A stretch of DNA of 64,000 bases from Olsenella profusa DSM 13989 (GTDB taxonomy: Bacteria; Actinomycetota; Coriobacteriia; Coriobacteriales; Atopobiaceae): the NCBI RefSeq assembly GCF_030811115.1, contig NZ_JAUSQK010000001.1, positions 2,542,001 through 2,606,000 on the forward strand, in the 5' to 3' direction. The notes under the pieces were generated by a model. That model did not search any database and was not told the origin of the DNA. It worked only from the letters and a program-made list of their open reading frames with translations. The translations under genes and the position numbers were made by a program. Positions 27,830 to 36,618 of the stretch are shown here, piece after piece (the first letter of the stretch is position 1; the number at the start of each line of letters is the position of its first letter).

Positions 27830-28812
27830 CTAGTCCTCCCCCACCTCGTCCTCCTCGCGGCGGCTCGTGCCGATGCTGCGCGCGATGCCGATGACGGAGG
27901 CGGCACAACCCGCCGCAGCCAGGGCACAGATGCCCGCTATCGGCACCTCGTCTCCCGTCTGCGGAAGCTTGCCTCCGGGCGTCGGTGCCTCAGGTGCCTC
28001 AGGAGTCTCGGGCGGCGCGAGCTTCACAGTCTGCCCCTCGTCGTTCACGTCGGCATGCGACGCGACCTCCTGGCCTTCCAGGGTGAGCGACTCGAAGGCC
28101 ACGGCCGCGTGGCCTGACAACTCCACGCCGTCGAAGGTGAAGGTGACCTCCTGTGTGCCGTCCGCCGCATCGGGCACGAAGGCAACGGTTGAGGCGACGG
28201 CCTTGCCGTCCGCGCGCACGGGCTCGCCGGTCTCCTTGTTCACGAGAGTTCCGGTGAGCGTGTACTCCTTGCCGGGCGTGAACCCCGTGTAGGAGACGGT
28301 GTCCACGATGGTCGCCGAGTCATCTGCCACTGCCTCGTGGTCGCCGTCATCCGCGTCGGTCACCTCGGTTTGCACGCCAGGTGCGGGAGACGTCTTGCTG
28401 GGCGGCGCGTCGTCGGTGAGCGTGCCCAAATCCACGGCTACGGCATCGCGGTAGACCGACACGTCGAAGGCCGGGATGAGCGTGCGGTCGGCGTTGGCCT
28501 CGCAGGGAAGCTCCTCCACCGTGTAGGTGTCAAAGGGCAGCGCACCCTTGGCGTCGTCGGGCTCGGAGCCTCCAAACCACACGCCGGAGCCCGCCGTGCC
28601 GCCGTTGGTGTCCTTGGTGTGGGCGTTCCAGCTCGTCGCCGTCGATGCCTGGCCGTTGCCGTCTGTCACGATGACATGGGACTCGCCCGTGGTCTTGCTG
28701 GTGATCTTGAAGGGCACGCCCGCGAGTCGCTGCTGGGCACCGTCCGCCACCTTCACGAGTGCGAGGTCGCCCTGCGGCACTGCTATATTCGCTAACGTAG
28801 GAGTCGACGGAA
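27830..28812 (-). pseudogene. C-terminal fragment of an LPXTG surface protein (VaFE/Cna-B type)
   Basis: About 320 codons remain of a large sortase-anchored protein. In order: a SpaA/Cna-B-like domain (DLALVKVADGAQQRLAGVPF, GESHVIVTDGNGQAST, YTVEELPCEAN), a VaFE-type domain (VDTVSYTGFTPGKEYTLTGT) ending in AVAFESLTLEGQEVASHAD, and a wall-sorting signal with LPQTG, a hydrophobic stretch and a charged tail. The N-terminus is missing: the frame is closed by a stop 16 codons upstream once the IS is removed, so the gene was cut before the IS landed. Family members are usually over 1,000 residues. Confidence 0.8.
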
Positions 28813-30470
28813 GGGGCCGGTACCGGAAATCCGTACCAAACGATGATGTTTGGAGGATGGCGTGTACTCCCTTGAGCAGAGGACAAGAGCGGTCGAGCTC
28901 TATATCAAGTATGGTTTTAAAGCCACGGCTACGATACGCGAGTTGGGATATCCAAGCCGGGCACAGCTTGTAGGATGGTATCGGGAATGGCAGGACAACG
29001 GAGGCGCGCTCAGGGGGCGCAACCTAGAACGCTACTCAGAAGGGCAAAGGCGGGCCGCCGTCAACCACTATCTGGAGCACGGCCGCTGCAACGCCTATAC
29101 GAGACGCGAGCTGGGATACCCCGGAAGTACGCAAAAGCTCAGAGAGTGGATAGACGAGCTGGCACCTGGCGAGAGGCGGACAGCCGAGCCCAGGACGTTC
29201 ACTCTCGAAGAGAAGCAGAAAGCCGTGACAGCGCTTGTCAGACGAGCCGGAAGCGCGCAACAGATCGCCGACGAGGTCGGCTCCACGCGTTGTACCCTCT
29301 ACAAGTGGAAGCGAGAGCTATTGCCTGAGAAGGAGCCCCCGATGCCCGACACAAGCAACGCCGTCTCAAATGGCGCGTCCGACGCCGGAGCCGCCAGAGC
29401 GGCTCCCGTCACGCAGACAGAAATAGATGCCCTCGAGGCCAGGAAGGCCGAACTCGAGAAAGAGCTGCGCCAACTCGAGCTCAAGCGCGACATCCTGGAG
29501 GGCGCCCTCGAGATCCTGGGAAAAGGGACGGGCGCCGACCCGGCAAACGAGCTCACGAACAGGGAGAAGACTCTGCTGATTGAGTCGCTGCGCCCCAAAT
29601 GGAGGCTGTGCGAGCTTCTCTCGGCGCTCGACATGGCCCGATCGAGCCACCAGTACCAACTCTCGGCCATCGCCGCCGGGGACAGGGACGCCGGGGCGCG
29701 GGAGCTGGTCTGCGCCGTCTTCAACGCCAACGACGGCGCCTACGGAAGGCGCCGCATCCACGACGAGCTCGAGGCACGAGGACATGTCATCGGCGAGCGC
29801 AGGATAGGGCGAATAATGGCTGAGGAGAAGCTCGAGGCGCACGGCAAGGCAAAGCCCGGGAAGGCCTACAGCTCCTACAAGGGCGAGGTCTCGGAACACC
29901 CCGGCAACAAGGTCTGCCAGGACTTCGAAGCCGGACTTCCCAACTTCCTATGGCTCACCGACGTCACGCAGCTCTCGATACCGGCCGGCAAGCTCTATCT
30001 GAGCCCGGTTTTGGACTGCTTCGACGGCGCCATCGTAAGCTGGACGACCTCGACCTCGCCCAACGCCGAGATGGCCAACTCCATGCTCAAGGCGGCTTTG
30101 GCCACTACGACAGACGAGGAGCGCCGCCATCTCGTGATCCATTCGGACTGCGGCTGCCACTACCGCTGGCCCGAGTGGATCTCCATCTGCGAGAAGGCCG
30201 GCATCATGCGCTCCATGTCGCGCAAGGGGTGCAGCCCTGACAACTCCCGCATGGAGGGCTTTTTCGGCACCATGAAGGTCGAGATGCTCTATGGCAGGGA
30301 CTGGGCGGGCGTCACGTTGGATGAGCTCAAGGAGAGGATAGACGCCTATATAGAGCGTTACAACAAGACGAGGATCAAGCGCTCGCTGGGCTCGATGAGC
30401 CCCCTACAATACAGGCAGAGCTTGGGCCTCGCAGCCTAGCAGCAAGGTACGGAAAAGCGGTACCGGCCCC
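28813..30470 (+). mobile_element. IS3-family insertion sequence (1,658 bp)
   Basis: 25-bp terminal inverted repeats, GGGGCCGGTACCG...TCCGTACC at 28813-28837 and its complement at 30446-30470, differ at 4 central positions. A 3-bp target duplication GAA flanks both sides (28810-28812 and 30471-30473). It encodes one transposase. Ends and duplication are intact, so the insertion is recent. Confidence 0.92.
28862..30439 (+). CDS. IS3-family transposase in a single reading frame
   Basis: A 525-residue transposase. GTG 28862 follows GGAGG by 5 nt; a TTG at 28850 is an alternative. Two or three helix-turn-helix repeats form the N-terminus (ATIRELGYPSRAQLVGWYRE; YTRRELGYPGSTQKLREWID; QQIADEVGSTRCTLYKWKRE), then a leucine-zipper-like coiled coil (EIDALEARKAELEKELRQLE) and the DDE integrase core: WLTDVTQL, VIHSDCGCHY and DNSRMEGFFGTMK. 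Most IS3 elements split this into orfA and orfB joined by a -1 frameshift; here it is continuous. Confidence 0.9.
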   Translation: MYSLEQRTRAVELYIKYGFKATATIRELGYPSRAQLVGWYREWQDNGGALRGRNLERYSEGQRRAAVNHYLEHGRCNAYTRRELGYPGSTQKLREWIDELAPGERRTAEPRTFTLEEKQKAVTALVRRAGSAQQIADEVGSTRCTLYKWKRELLPEKEPPMPDTSNAVSNGASDAGAARAAPVTQTEIDALEARKAELEKELRQLELKRDILEGALEILGKGTGADPANELTNREKTLLIESLRPKWRLCELLSALDMARSSHQYQLSAIAAGDRDAGARELVCAVFNANDGAYGRRRIHDELEARGHVIGERRIGRIMAEEKLEAHGKAKPGKAYSSYKGEVSEHPGNKVCQDFEAGLPNFLWLTDVTQLSIPAGKLYLSPVLDCFDGAIVSWTTSTSPNAEMANSMLKAALATTTDEERRHLVIHSDCGCHYRWPEWISICEKAGIMRSMSRKGCSPDNSRMEGFFGTMKVEMLYGRDWAGVTLDELKERIDAYIERYNKTRIKRSLGSMSPLQYRQSLGLAA

Positions 30471-30499
30471 GAACGCTCGGCAGGTTTTAGACAGTTCGC

Positions 30500-30840
30500 C
30501 CATGGGCATGCTGACCACCCGCGGGGGCCCACCAAGAGTTCAGCCAACAGGACTACCAGAACTACCAGAGGAACCAGGCCACTCATGCTGCAAGCCGCAT
30601 CCCCTACCACCTTGGTTGAGCGTGAGACGATGAGCGCCGCGGACGCCCTCAACGAGCCCGCCTCCATAGGAAGGCAGCCGGCGCATCTGCGCAATGTAAT
30701 AACGACGATCACGACACCCGTACGCAAGGTCGCCGGGTCGTGCATCCTCTTTCTGTAGAAATCGGCCACACCGCTCTTCAAGCCCATATCCGGTCATGTG
30801 TCCCGCTGCGCATGCAGGTGACTCACCAAGGCCAACGCTC
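30500..30840 (+). pseudogene. Decayed second copy of mobC C-terminus and relaxase start
   Basis: DNA here aligns with 25080-25390 with many differences: TTCAGCCAACAGGACTACCAG mirrors the mobC region encoding LNQWGYQ; CCTCTTTCTGTAG mirrors the mobC stop region; TTCAAGCCCATATCCGGTCA mirrors the relaxase codons KPISGH; and GTGACTCACCAAGG mirrors the following YLTRD. The frame is broken repeatedly. This is a relic of an older mobilization module, separate from the intact one. Confidence 0.75.
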
Positions 30841-30942
30841 GTTCGGCCGCGAAGCCCGAGTGGCCTTCCCGGGCACCCAGGCAACCAGCAACCCTACAAT
30901 GACCCCAATGAAAGTCAAAGCATTACGGAATGGACAGCGAGC

Positions 30943-31638
30943 ATGAATCAGCCGAAGTCTACCCCACAGCCGACAAGCTCCCCTCAACCGCACCAGCCTC
31001 AGCCCCAGTACCAGCAACCAGACCAGGTACCCCATCAGCAGGGTCAGCTTGGCCAACCGTCATGTCAGGTACCATACCAGCAGTCTGTCGGATGCGCTTC
31101 ATCACAGCGGCTATTCCAACAGGCAGTCACCCCGCCAGCGACCAAGCCCCAACGTGCCCCAGCCCAATGGGCGATGCTAGCGCTGGGCATCGTCATGCTC
31201 GTCCTCGCATGCTGCAGCATCTACTTCTTCGTCGATGCCTACAATACCGAGATGCGGCTCAACGGCACGCACGAGTCAGGGTCGTCCTACCTCGCCGTCA
31301 GCATAGGCTACATGTTCGGTCTGATGTTTGCCGTCTTCTCCTTCCCCGCCATCGGATCTCTCACGCTGTTTCACCGCATCACACCAGTTCGCATCACCGT
31401 TAACGCCGTGTTCGCCACACTCATGTTGATGGTGGCCTTCTCCATGCTCGGCACGACCATTTCGGCCATCGCATCGTCCAGCATCATGGGTTCTCTGCCA
31501 ATCCTGGAAAGCGCTGAGTTCCTTGCCTTCGTCGTGATCCCTTTCGTCTATACCGCTTGCCTCGTGGCATGCGGTATGCGCCTGAGGCGTGAGCAAAGGG
31601 CGAAGCGTCGCGCGCCCGGACTCCCGCCCGCGGCCTAG
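30943..31638 (+). CDS. Pro/Gln-rich membrane protein with four TM helices
   Basis: A 231-residue protein: a disordered N-terminus rich in Pro and Gln (about residues 1-70), then four hydrophobic segments (WAMLALGIVMLVLACCSIYF; YMFGLMFAVFSFPAIGSLTL; TVNAVFATLMLMVAFSMLGT; FVVIPFVYTACLVACGM) and a basic end. The start has a weak ribosome site; the same frame is open upstream through NQQPYNDPNESQSITEW, so the N-terminus may have been cut when the mobilization remnant joined it. Function unknown. Confidence 0.55.
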   Translation: MNQPKSTPQPTSSPQPHQPQPQYQQPDQVPHQQGQLGQPSCQVPYQQSVGCASSQRLFQQAVTPPATKPQRAPAQWAMLALGIVMLVLACCSIYFFVDAYNTEMRLNGTHESGSSYLAVSIGYMFGLMFAVFSFPAIGSLTLFHRITPVRITVNAVFATLMLMVAFSMLGTTISAIASSSIMGSLPILESAEFLAFVVIPFVYTACLVACGMRLRREQRAKRRAPGLPPAA

Positions 31639-31662
31639 GCGTAGGCGTTTCGCGGTCGCTCT

Positions 31663-31847
31663 GGAACGTTTTGGCCCCAAGTGCGTGCCGCACCCGTCGC
31701 CCCCACGGTCGCGGGAGGCACGCCCGCCGCCCGCTTCCTCGCCCGATGCGCTTGGGGTGAAGCGGATGGTGCGCGATGGGCCAGCTGCGCCCCCGATTCC
31801 CCTCGAAATTGGCAGGGAGCATCACGCACTTGGGGCCAAAACGCTCC
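31663..31847. repeat. 25-bp inverted repeat enclosing 135 bp, core flipped relative to left copy
   Basis: Arms 31663-31687 and 31823-31847 match with one mismatch (GGAACG versus GGAGCG). The enclosed 135 bp aligns with the left-hand core only as its reverse complement: for example GCATCGGGCGAGGAA (left) equals the complement of TTCCTCGCCCGATGC (right). Confidence 0.88.
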
Positions 31848-31904
31848 CATGCCCGCGGGGATGGGGGCGCAGGCACCCGCTGCGCGCCGGCGTCAGGGCC
31901 CCGA

Positions 31905-31939
31905 CAAAAAATCCCCGGCCCGCTCGGCGGGCCGGGGAT
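31905..31939 (-). terminator. Terminator of tRNA-fMet
   Basis: 12-bp stem ATCCCCGGCCCG/CGGGCCGGGGAT with loop CTCGG, followed on the minus strand by six T; begins 11 nt after the tRNA CCA end. Confidence 0.85.
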
Positions 31940-31949
31940 TGCAAATGCA

Positions 31950-32026
31950 TGGTCGCGGGGGCTGGATTTGAACCAACGACCTCCGGGTTATGAGCCCGGC
32001 GAGCTACCAGACTGCTCCACCCCGCA
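31950..32026 (-). tRNA. Initiator tRNA-Met (CAT)
   Basis: A 77-nt tRNA with encoded CCA. Anticodon CAT lies in the loop CTCATAA, and the anticodon stem has the three consecutive G:C pairs (GGG/CCC) that mark initiator tRNAs. Position 1 is T opposite G72, a weak pair in keeping with the unpaired 1-72 of initiators. TPsiC arm reads GGTTCAAATCC. Its 3' 46 bp is the attachment site used by the mobile element; the gene remains intact at attR. Confidence 0.95.
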
Positions 32027-32196
32027 CTGTCTGGGCGCATCATCTGCGCAAGGAGTAACTATACGCACCGAACCATCCCGTGTCAAAGGCATTCGGTGGT
32101 ACAACTGAGTCTCCATAAATCCCTCCCCCCTGTACGCGCACATCTGATAGCTCCTCAGGACATTTCATGGGCATCGCGACCGCATCTGTGCGATAA

Positions 32197-32210
32197 TGAG
32201 AACGATTTCA
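32197..32210 (+). promoter_or_regulatory. LacI-type operator upstream of the sucrose repressor
   Basis: TGAGAACGATTTCA, a near-palindrome with a central CG, 63 nt before the repressor gene. It matches the two sites before scrA, which supports autoregulation. Confidence 0.7.
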
Positions 32211-32272
32211 TGTAGTCTCACCAGCAAATATAGGGGTCATTCTAGCGTAGCAAGTGAACGGGAGCATGGGAC

Positions 32273-33256
32273 ATGGACATCACCACGGTGGCAAAGCTCG
32301 CTGGCGTCTCCCGCGCCACCGTCTCGCGCTACCTCAACGACGGCTACGTCTCCACCGAGAAGCGCCGTGCCATCGCCCGCGTCATCAAGGAGACGGGCTA
32401 CACTCCCTCCCGCCAGGCAAAGCAGCTGCGCACGGGCAAGTCCAACCTGGTGGGCGTCGTCATCCCCAAGATCAACTCCGCCTCGATCTCGCGCATCGTC
32501 GCCGGCATCACCGCGGTGCTCAACGACTCCCAGTACCAGATGCTCCTTGCCAATACCGACAACAATGAGCACCTCGAGGTGGACTACCTCAAGCTCTTTG
32601 CGGAGAAGAGCCATGTCGATGGCGTCATCCTGGTGGGAACCGTCATCACCCCCGCGCACGAGCGCGCCATGGCAGGCCTACAGGTGCCGCTCGTCGTCCT
32701 TGGCCAGGAGGTGGAGGGGCACTCGTGCGTCTTCCACGACGACTATGGCTCCCAGCGCAAGATCGTGGAGCTCGTGCTGCGGCACTCCCGGCGCCCCGCC
32801 TTCATCGGGGTGACCGAACGCGACATCGCCGCAGGCCACATGCGTCATACGGCCTTTCTGGACGCATGCCGTGAGTATGGCCTTGACGTGCCCGCCTGCG
32901 CGCAGGCCACCACCGGCTTCACCATCGAGTCCGGCTACCTCGCCTGCGAGCAGCTGCTGGACGCCTACCCCCAGGCGGACGCCATCGTCTGCGCCAGCGA
33001 CACCATCGCATTTGGCGCCATGGCCTGCCTGCGCGAGTACGGCCGCGACATCCCCGAGGACGTGCAGGTGACCGGCGTCGGCGACTCCGAGTATGCCGTC
33101 GTGGTCACGCCCACGCTCACCACCATCCACCACCACTACAAGACCTCCGGCATGGAGGGGGCGCGCCTGCTGATGGATGCCATCCGGCATGAGGTCCGCG
33201 TGGTTCGCAAGGTACGCCTAGCCTCCGAGGTGCTTGCGCGCGGCACGGTGAGCTAG
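32273..33256 (+). CDS. scrR: LacI-family sucrose operon repressor
   Basis: A 327-residue LacI/GalR regulator. N-terminal HTH (about residues 1-45): DITTVAKLAGVSRATVSRYL; hinge RQAKQLRTGKSN; then a periplasmic-binding-like effector domain (VGVVIPKINSASISRIV to ADAIVCASDTIAFGAMACLR). The gene is just upstream of, and in the same direction as, the sucrose PTS operon, and three operator copies lie before it and before scrA. The effector is probably fructose or a sucrose phosphate (from known ScrR proteins). Confidence 0.88.
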   Translation: MDITTVAKLAGVSRATVSRYLNDGYVSTEKRRAIARVIKETGYTPSRQAKQLRTGKSNLVGVVIPKINSASISRIVAGITAVLNDSQYQMLLANTDNNEHLEVDYLKLFAEKSHVDGVILVGTVITPAHERAMAGLQVPLVVLGQEVEGHSCVFHDDYGSQRKIVELVLRHSRRPAFIGVTERDIAAGHMRHTAFLDACREYGLDVPACAQATTGFTIESGYLACEQLLDAYPQADAIVCASDTIAFGAMACLREYGRDIPEDVQVTGVGDSEYAVVVTPTLTTIHHHYKTSGMEGARLLMDAIRHEVRVVRKVRLASEVLARGTVS

Positions 33257-33356
33257 GTCCGCTCCCCAAGTGGCAAGCCCTCAGCTGGGTGACCCGCAGC
33301 CTCATCCCCTCCCTTCCTCGCAGACCCGTGCAAGAACAGGGAGAAGATTTGTAGTG

Positions 33357-33370
33357 TGAGAACGATTACA
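33357..33370 (+). promoter_or_regulatory. ScrR operator 1 before scrA
   Basis: TGAGAACGATTACA, same half-sites as the sites at 32197 and 33424. Confidence 0.68.
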
Positions 33371-33423
33371 TAAGAGTATGATGGTTACAAGCGTGTCTGA
33401 GATGTGGCCAATCTCAGCGCATA

Positions 33424-33437
33424 TGAGAACGTTTTCA
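33424..33437 (+). promoter_or_regulatory. ScrR operator 2 before scrA
   Basis: TGAGAACGTTTTCA, a 14-bp near-perfect palindrome 28 nt before the scrA start; spacing of 67 bp centre to centre from operator 1 would allow looping. Confidence 0.72.
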
Positions 33438-33464
33438 CACGTACGTACGAGCAAGGAGGGTCTA

Positions 33465-35477
33465 ATGGCACTTGACTACTCACAAGCCGCGAAAGAGATC
33501 CTGGAGGCGGTGGGAGGCCCAGGCAACATCGTCTCGGCAGCTCACTGTGCCACCCGCCTGCGGCTCGTCATCGCCGATGACGAGAAGGTCGATCAGGCCA
33601 AGGTCGATGACGCCCTCGGCGCAAAGGGCAACTTCCAGGCATCCGGTCAGCTGCAGGTGATCTACGGAACCGGCACCGTCGACAAGGTGTACGAGGAGTT
33701 CTGCAAGCAGGGCAACATCTCCGCGGCAAGCAAGGCCGAGGCCAAGGAGGCCGCCGCCCAGCAGCAGAACGGCTTCATGCGCGCCATCAAGGTGCTCTCC
33801 GACGTGTTCGTGCCCATCATCCCCGCCATCGTTGCATCCGGCATGCTCATGGGCATCATGAGCGCCATCCAGTTCATGGGCACCCCCGCCCCCAACGGCG
33901 CCGGTCTCTTTGTGCTCGACACCACCAACGTGTGGTGGAAGATCGCTGGGCTCATCAATGCCTGCGCCCTTGCCAACCTGCAGATCCTGCTCGGCTTCTC
34001 AGCGGCGACCGTCTTCGGCGGCAACCCCTACCTCGGCGCGTCGCTCGGTGCCCTACTCATCAGCTCCGACTTCATCAATGCCAACCAAGTCGCCAATATC
34101 CTGGCTGGCAAGGTTCCCGACATCACTTCCATTCCCGTGCTCGACGTCATCCCCGGCGTCTACAGCATCCAGTGGATCGGCTACCAGGGCCACGTCATCC
34201 CCATCCTCGTGGGCGTCTGGATCCTCTGCTTCTTCGAGAAGCGCCTGCACAAGGTCGTCCCCGAGATGTTCGACCTCTTCGTGACTCCGCTCGTCTCCGT
34301 GTCCCTGGCCGCCTACATCACCATCCTGTTCATCGGCCCCATCTTCGTGTGGCTCGAGAACAACATCCTCGGCCTTCTGCAGTTCCTGCTCAGCGTGCCC
34401 TTCGGCATCGGCGCCATCGTGATCGGCCTCATCTACAGCCCGTCGGTGGTCACCGGCCTGCACCAGATGTACACCGCCATCGACATCGGCATGCTCTCCA
34501 ACCTGGGCGTCACCTACTGGCTGCCCATCGCATCGGCCGCCAACATCGCGCAGGGCGGCGCCTGCCTGGCCGTGGCGCTCAGGACGCGCTCCGAGAAGAC
34601 CAAGGCCCTCGCCGTGCCCTCCGGCATCTCCTGCCTGCTGGGCATCACCGAGCCGGCCATCTTCGGCGTCAACCTGCCCAGGCTCAAGCCCTTCGTCTGT
34701 GGCATGATCGGTGCCGCCGTGGGCGCGTTCATCTGCTCCGTCACGCAGCTCGCCGCCACGGGCACCGGCGTCACGGGCATCTTTGGCCTGCTGCTCTGCA
34801 TCGCCCAGCCCGTCCAGTACATCATCATGTTCGCTGCCGCCTTCGGCGTGGCCTTCGGCCTCACGAGCGCCATCTACAAGGATGACGCCGATCCCACCAA
34901 GCCCAAGCTGGAGAAGAAGCCCGACGTGGAGAAGAACGTGGCCACCACCCAGGCGACCGCCAAGCAGACCGCGGCCGTTGCCGAGCATTTCGCCGGCTCC
35001 AGCAAGGGCGTCGTTCCCGAGACCGCCGCTGGCGTCGTGGCCTCCCCCATGGCTGGCACGGCCGTCCCCATGACCTCCGTGAATGACCCCGTCTTCGCCT
35101 CCGAGGCGATGGGCAAGGGCGCTGCGGTCGAGCCCGCCGAGGGCAAGGTCCTCTCGCCCGTCGATGGCCAGGTGACCATGGTTGCCGAGACCGGTCACGC
35201 CATCGGCCTGCTCTCAAGCGACAACGCCGAGGTGCTCATCCACATCGGCATCGACACCGTCAACCTCAAGGGTGCGCCGTTCACCGCACACTGCAAGGCA
35301 GGCGACACGGTCAAGAGGGGACAGCTCCTGATGGACGTCGACCTCGGCGCCATCGAGGCTGCCAACCTGCCCACTACCACCATGGTCATCATCACCAACA
35401 CCGATGACTTCACGTCCATCGTTGGCAAGACGGGCGAGGTCAAGGCTGGCGACGAGCTCATCGACATTCAGAAGTAG
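33465..35477 (+). CDS. scrA: Sucrose-specific PTS EIIBCA transporter
   Basis: A 670-residue fused transporter in order IIB (about 1-90; phosphocysteine Cys28 in SAAHCATRLRL), IIC (about 110-470, ten or so TM helices; GFSAATVFGGNPYLGASLGA and GITEPAIFGVNLPRLKPFV are family motifs) and a C-terminal Glc-type IIA (about 530-670; GHAIGLLS and VLIHIGIDTVNLKG with the phosphohistidine). It imports sucrose as sucrose-6-phosphate. AAGGAGGG lies 5 nt before the chosen ATG; the longer frame runs through the operator and is rejected. The Ala/Lys linker between IIC and IIA is long. Confidence 0.92.
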   Translation: MALDYSQAAKEILEAVGGPGNIVSAAHCATRLRLVIADDEKVDQAKVDDALGAKGNFQASGQLQVIYGTGTVDKVYEEFCKQGNISAASKAEAKEAAAQQQNGFMRAIKVLSDVFVPIIPAIVASGMLMGIMSAIQFMGTPAPNGAGLFVLDTTNVWWKIAGLINACALANLQILLGFSAATVFGGNPYLGASLGALLISSDFINANQVANILAGKVPDITSIPVLDVIPGVYSIQWIGYQGHVIPILVGVWILCFFEKRLHKVVPEMFDLFVTPLVSVSLAAYITILFIGPIFVWLENNILGLLQFLLSVPFGIGAIVIGLIYSPSVVTGLHQMYTAIDIGMLSNLGVTYWLPIASAANIAQGGACLAVALRTRSEKTKALAVPSGISCLLGITEPAIFGVNLPRLKPFVCGMIGAAVGAFICSVTQLAATGTGVTGIFGLLLCIAQPVQYIIMFAAAFGVAFGLTSAIYKDDADPTKPKLEKKPDVEKNVATTQATAKQTAAVAEHFAGSSKGVVPETAAGVVASPMAGTAVPMTSVNDPVFASEAMGKGAAVEPAEGKVLSPVDGQVTMVAETGHAIGLLSSDNAEVLIHIGIDTVNLKGAPFTAHCKAGDTVKRGQLLMDVDLGAIEAANLPTTTMVIITNTDDFTSIVGKTGEVKAGDELIDIQK

Positions 35478-35616
35478 CGCCTCGGTCCAGCATGTGTTCG
35501 TCAGGTTCTTCGAGGAACCTTCGGCGGGGGCGGCTGCAGGGTGGTCGTCCCCGCCTCGTGCGTGTGACCGTGCACGACAGTGACCTTGGCGGCACGGCCG
35601 CCAGAAGGGAGTTCCC

Positions 35617-36567
35617 ATGTTCTCCGTTACCGCCCTTGGTGAGCTGCTCATCGACTTCACCGATGCGGGCACCTCCGCCGCAGGCCAGAAGCTCTTCGAG
35701 CGCAATCCTGGTGGCGCGCCCGCCAACGTGCTCGTTGCCTTGGAGCGCCTGGGCATGTCGACCGCCTTCATCGGCAAGGTGGGCCAGGACATGCATGGCG
35801 AGTTCCTGAGGGCAACGCTCGTGGCCAACGACGTCAACTGTGATGGCCTGGTCATGGACCCCAACCACTTCACCACCCTCGCCTTCGTGGCCCTCACCGA
35901 GGACGGCGAGCGCACCTTCTCGTTTGCCCGCAAGCCCGGCGCAGACACGCAGCTCACGCCGGAGGAGCTCAACCGCGATGTCATCGAGGACAGCCGCGTG
36001 TTCCACGTGGGTTCCCTTTCGCTCACGGATGAGCCCGCACGCAGCGCCACCGTCGCCGCGCTCGACATGGCCAAGGCCGCCGGGGCCGTCATGTCCTATG
36101 ACCCCAACTATCGCGACACCCTCTGGACGAGCCCCACGGCTGCCTCGGAGCAGATGCGCTCCATCGTGCACTACATGGACCTCGTCAAGATCAGCGCCGA
36201 GGAGTGCGAGCTGCTCACGGGCTGCGCGGACCCCGAGGGGGCCACCGCGGAGCTGCTGCGGCAGGGCGTGAGCGTGGCCTGCGTGACGCTGGACGCCGAG
36301 GGTGCCCTCGTTGCCACGCGCGAGGGCACGGCGACGGTCCCCAGCTTCAGGGTCGACGCCGTGGACACCACGGGTGCCGGTGACTCCTTCTGGGGTGGCT
36401 TCCTCTGCGCCTTCGTGGACGGCAAGCTGGAGCCCTCAGACGTCACGCTCGAGGACGCCAAGGACCTTGCGCGCTTCGGTAACGCCGTCGCGTCGCTCTG
36501 CGTTCGCCAGCGTGGCGCCATCCCCGCCATGCCCACACTGGCAGAGGTGGAGAAGGTCCTGTCATAG
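35617..36567 (+). CDS. scrK: Fructokinase, PfkB family
   Basis: A 316-residue ribokinase/PfkB-family fructokinase. Signature 1 is in NPGGAPANVLVALERLGM and signature 2 is DTTGAGDSFWGGFLCAF, with the catalytic Asp in GAGD. It phosphorylates the fructose released by ScrB to fructose-6-phosphate. It is 140 nt after scrA and 51 nt before scrB. Unlike the ROK kinase at 291-1190 it belongs to the other fructokinase family, so the organism encodes two unrelated kinds here. Confidence 0.92.
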   Translation: MFSVTALGELLIDFTDAGTSAAGQKLFERNPGGAPANVLVALERLGMSTAFIGKVGQDMHGEFLRATLVANDVNCDGLVMDPNHFTTLAFVALTEDGERTFSFARKPGADTQLTPEELNRDVIEDSRVFHVGSLSLTDEPARSATVAALDMAKAAGAVMSYDPNYRDTLWTSPTAASEQMRSIVHYMDLVKISAEECELLTGCADPEGATAELLRQGVSVACVTLDAEGALVATREGTATVPSFRVDAVDTTGAGDSFWGGFLCAFVDGKLEPSDVTLEDAKDLARFGNAVASLCVRQRGAIPAMPTLAEVEKVLS

Positions 36568-36618
36568 CGCAGGGTGCAGATGCGCGTCGTGATTCCATCA
36601 CATGCCAGAGGAGGCACC

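Larger units (their letters stand above)
31633..31995. repeat. Island-flanking repeat block, right copy
   Basis: Matches 11580-11941 in direct orientation except for the inverted core of the inverted-repeat module. It lies inside the element, next to the intact tRNA, so the element carries a copy of the sequence that lies downstream of tRNA-fMet on the chromosome. Confidence 0.85.

Noticed and set aside
28813-30470. The IS considered as the cause of LPXTG gene truncation
   Set aside because: Removing the IS and one GAA copy leaves a stop 16 codons upstream in the same frame, so the gene was already cut.
34053-35198. A 381-codon open frame on the minus strand
   Set aside because: Antisense to scrA; Gly/Asp/His-rich composition of a third-position shadow.
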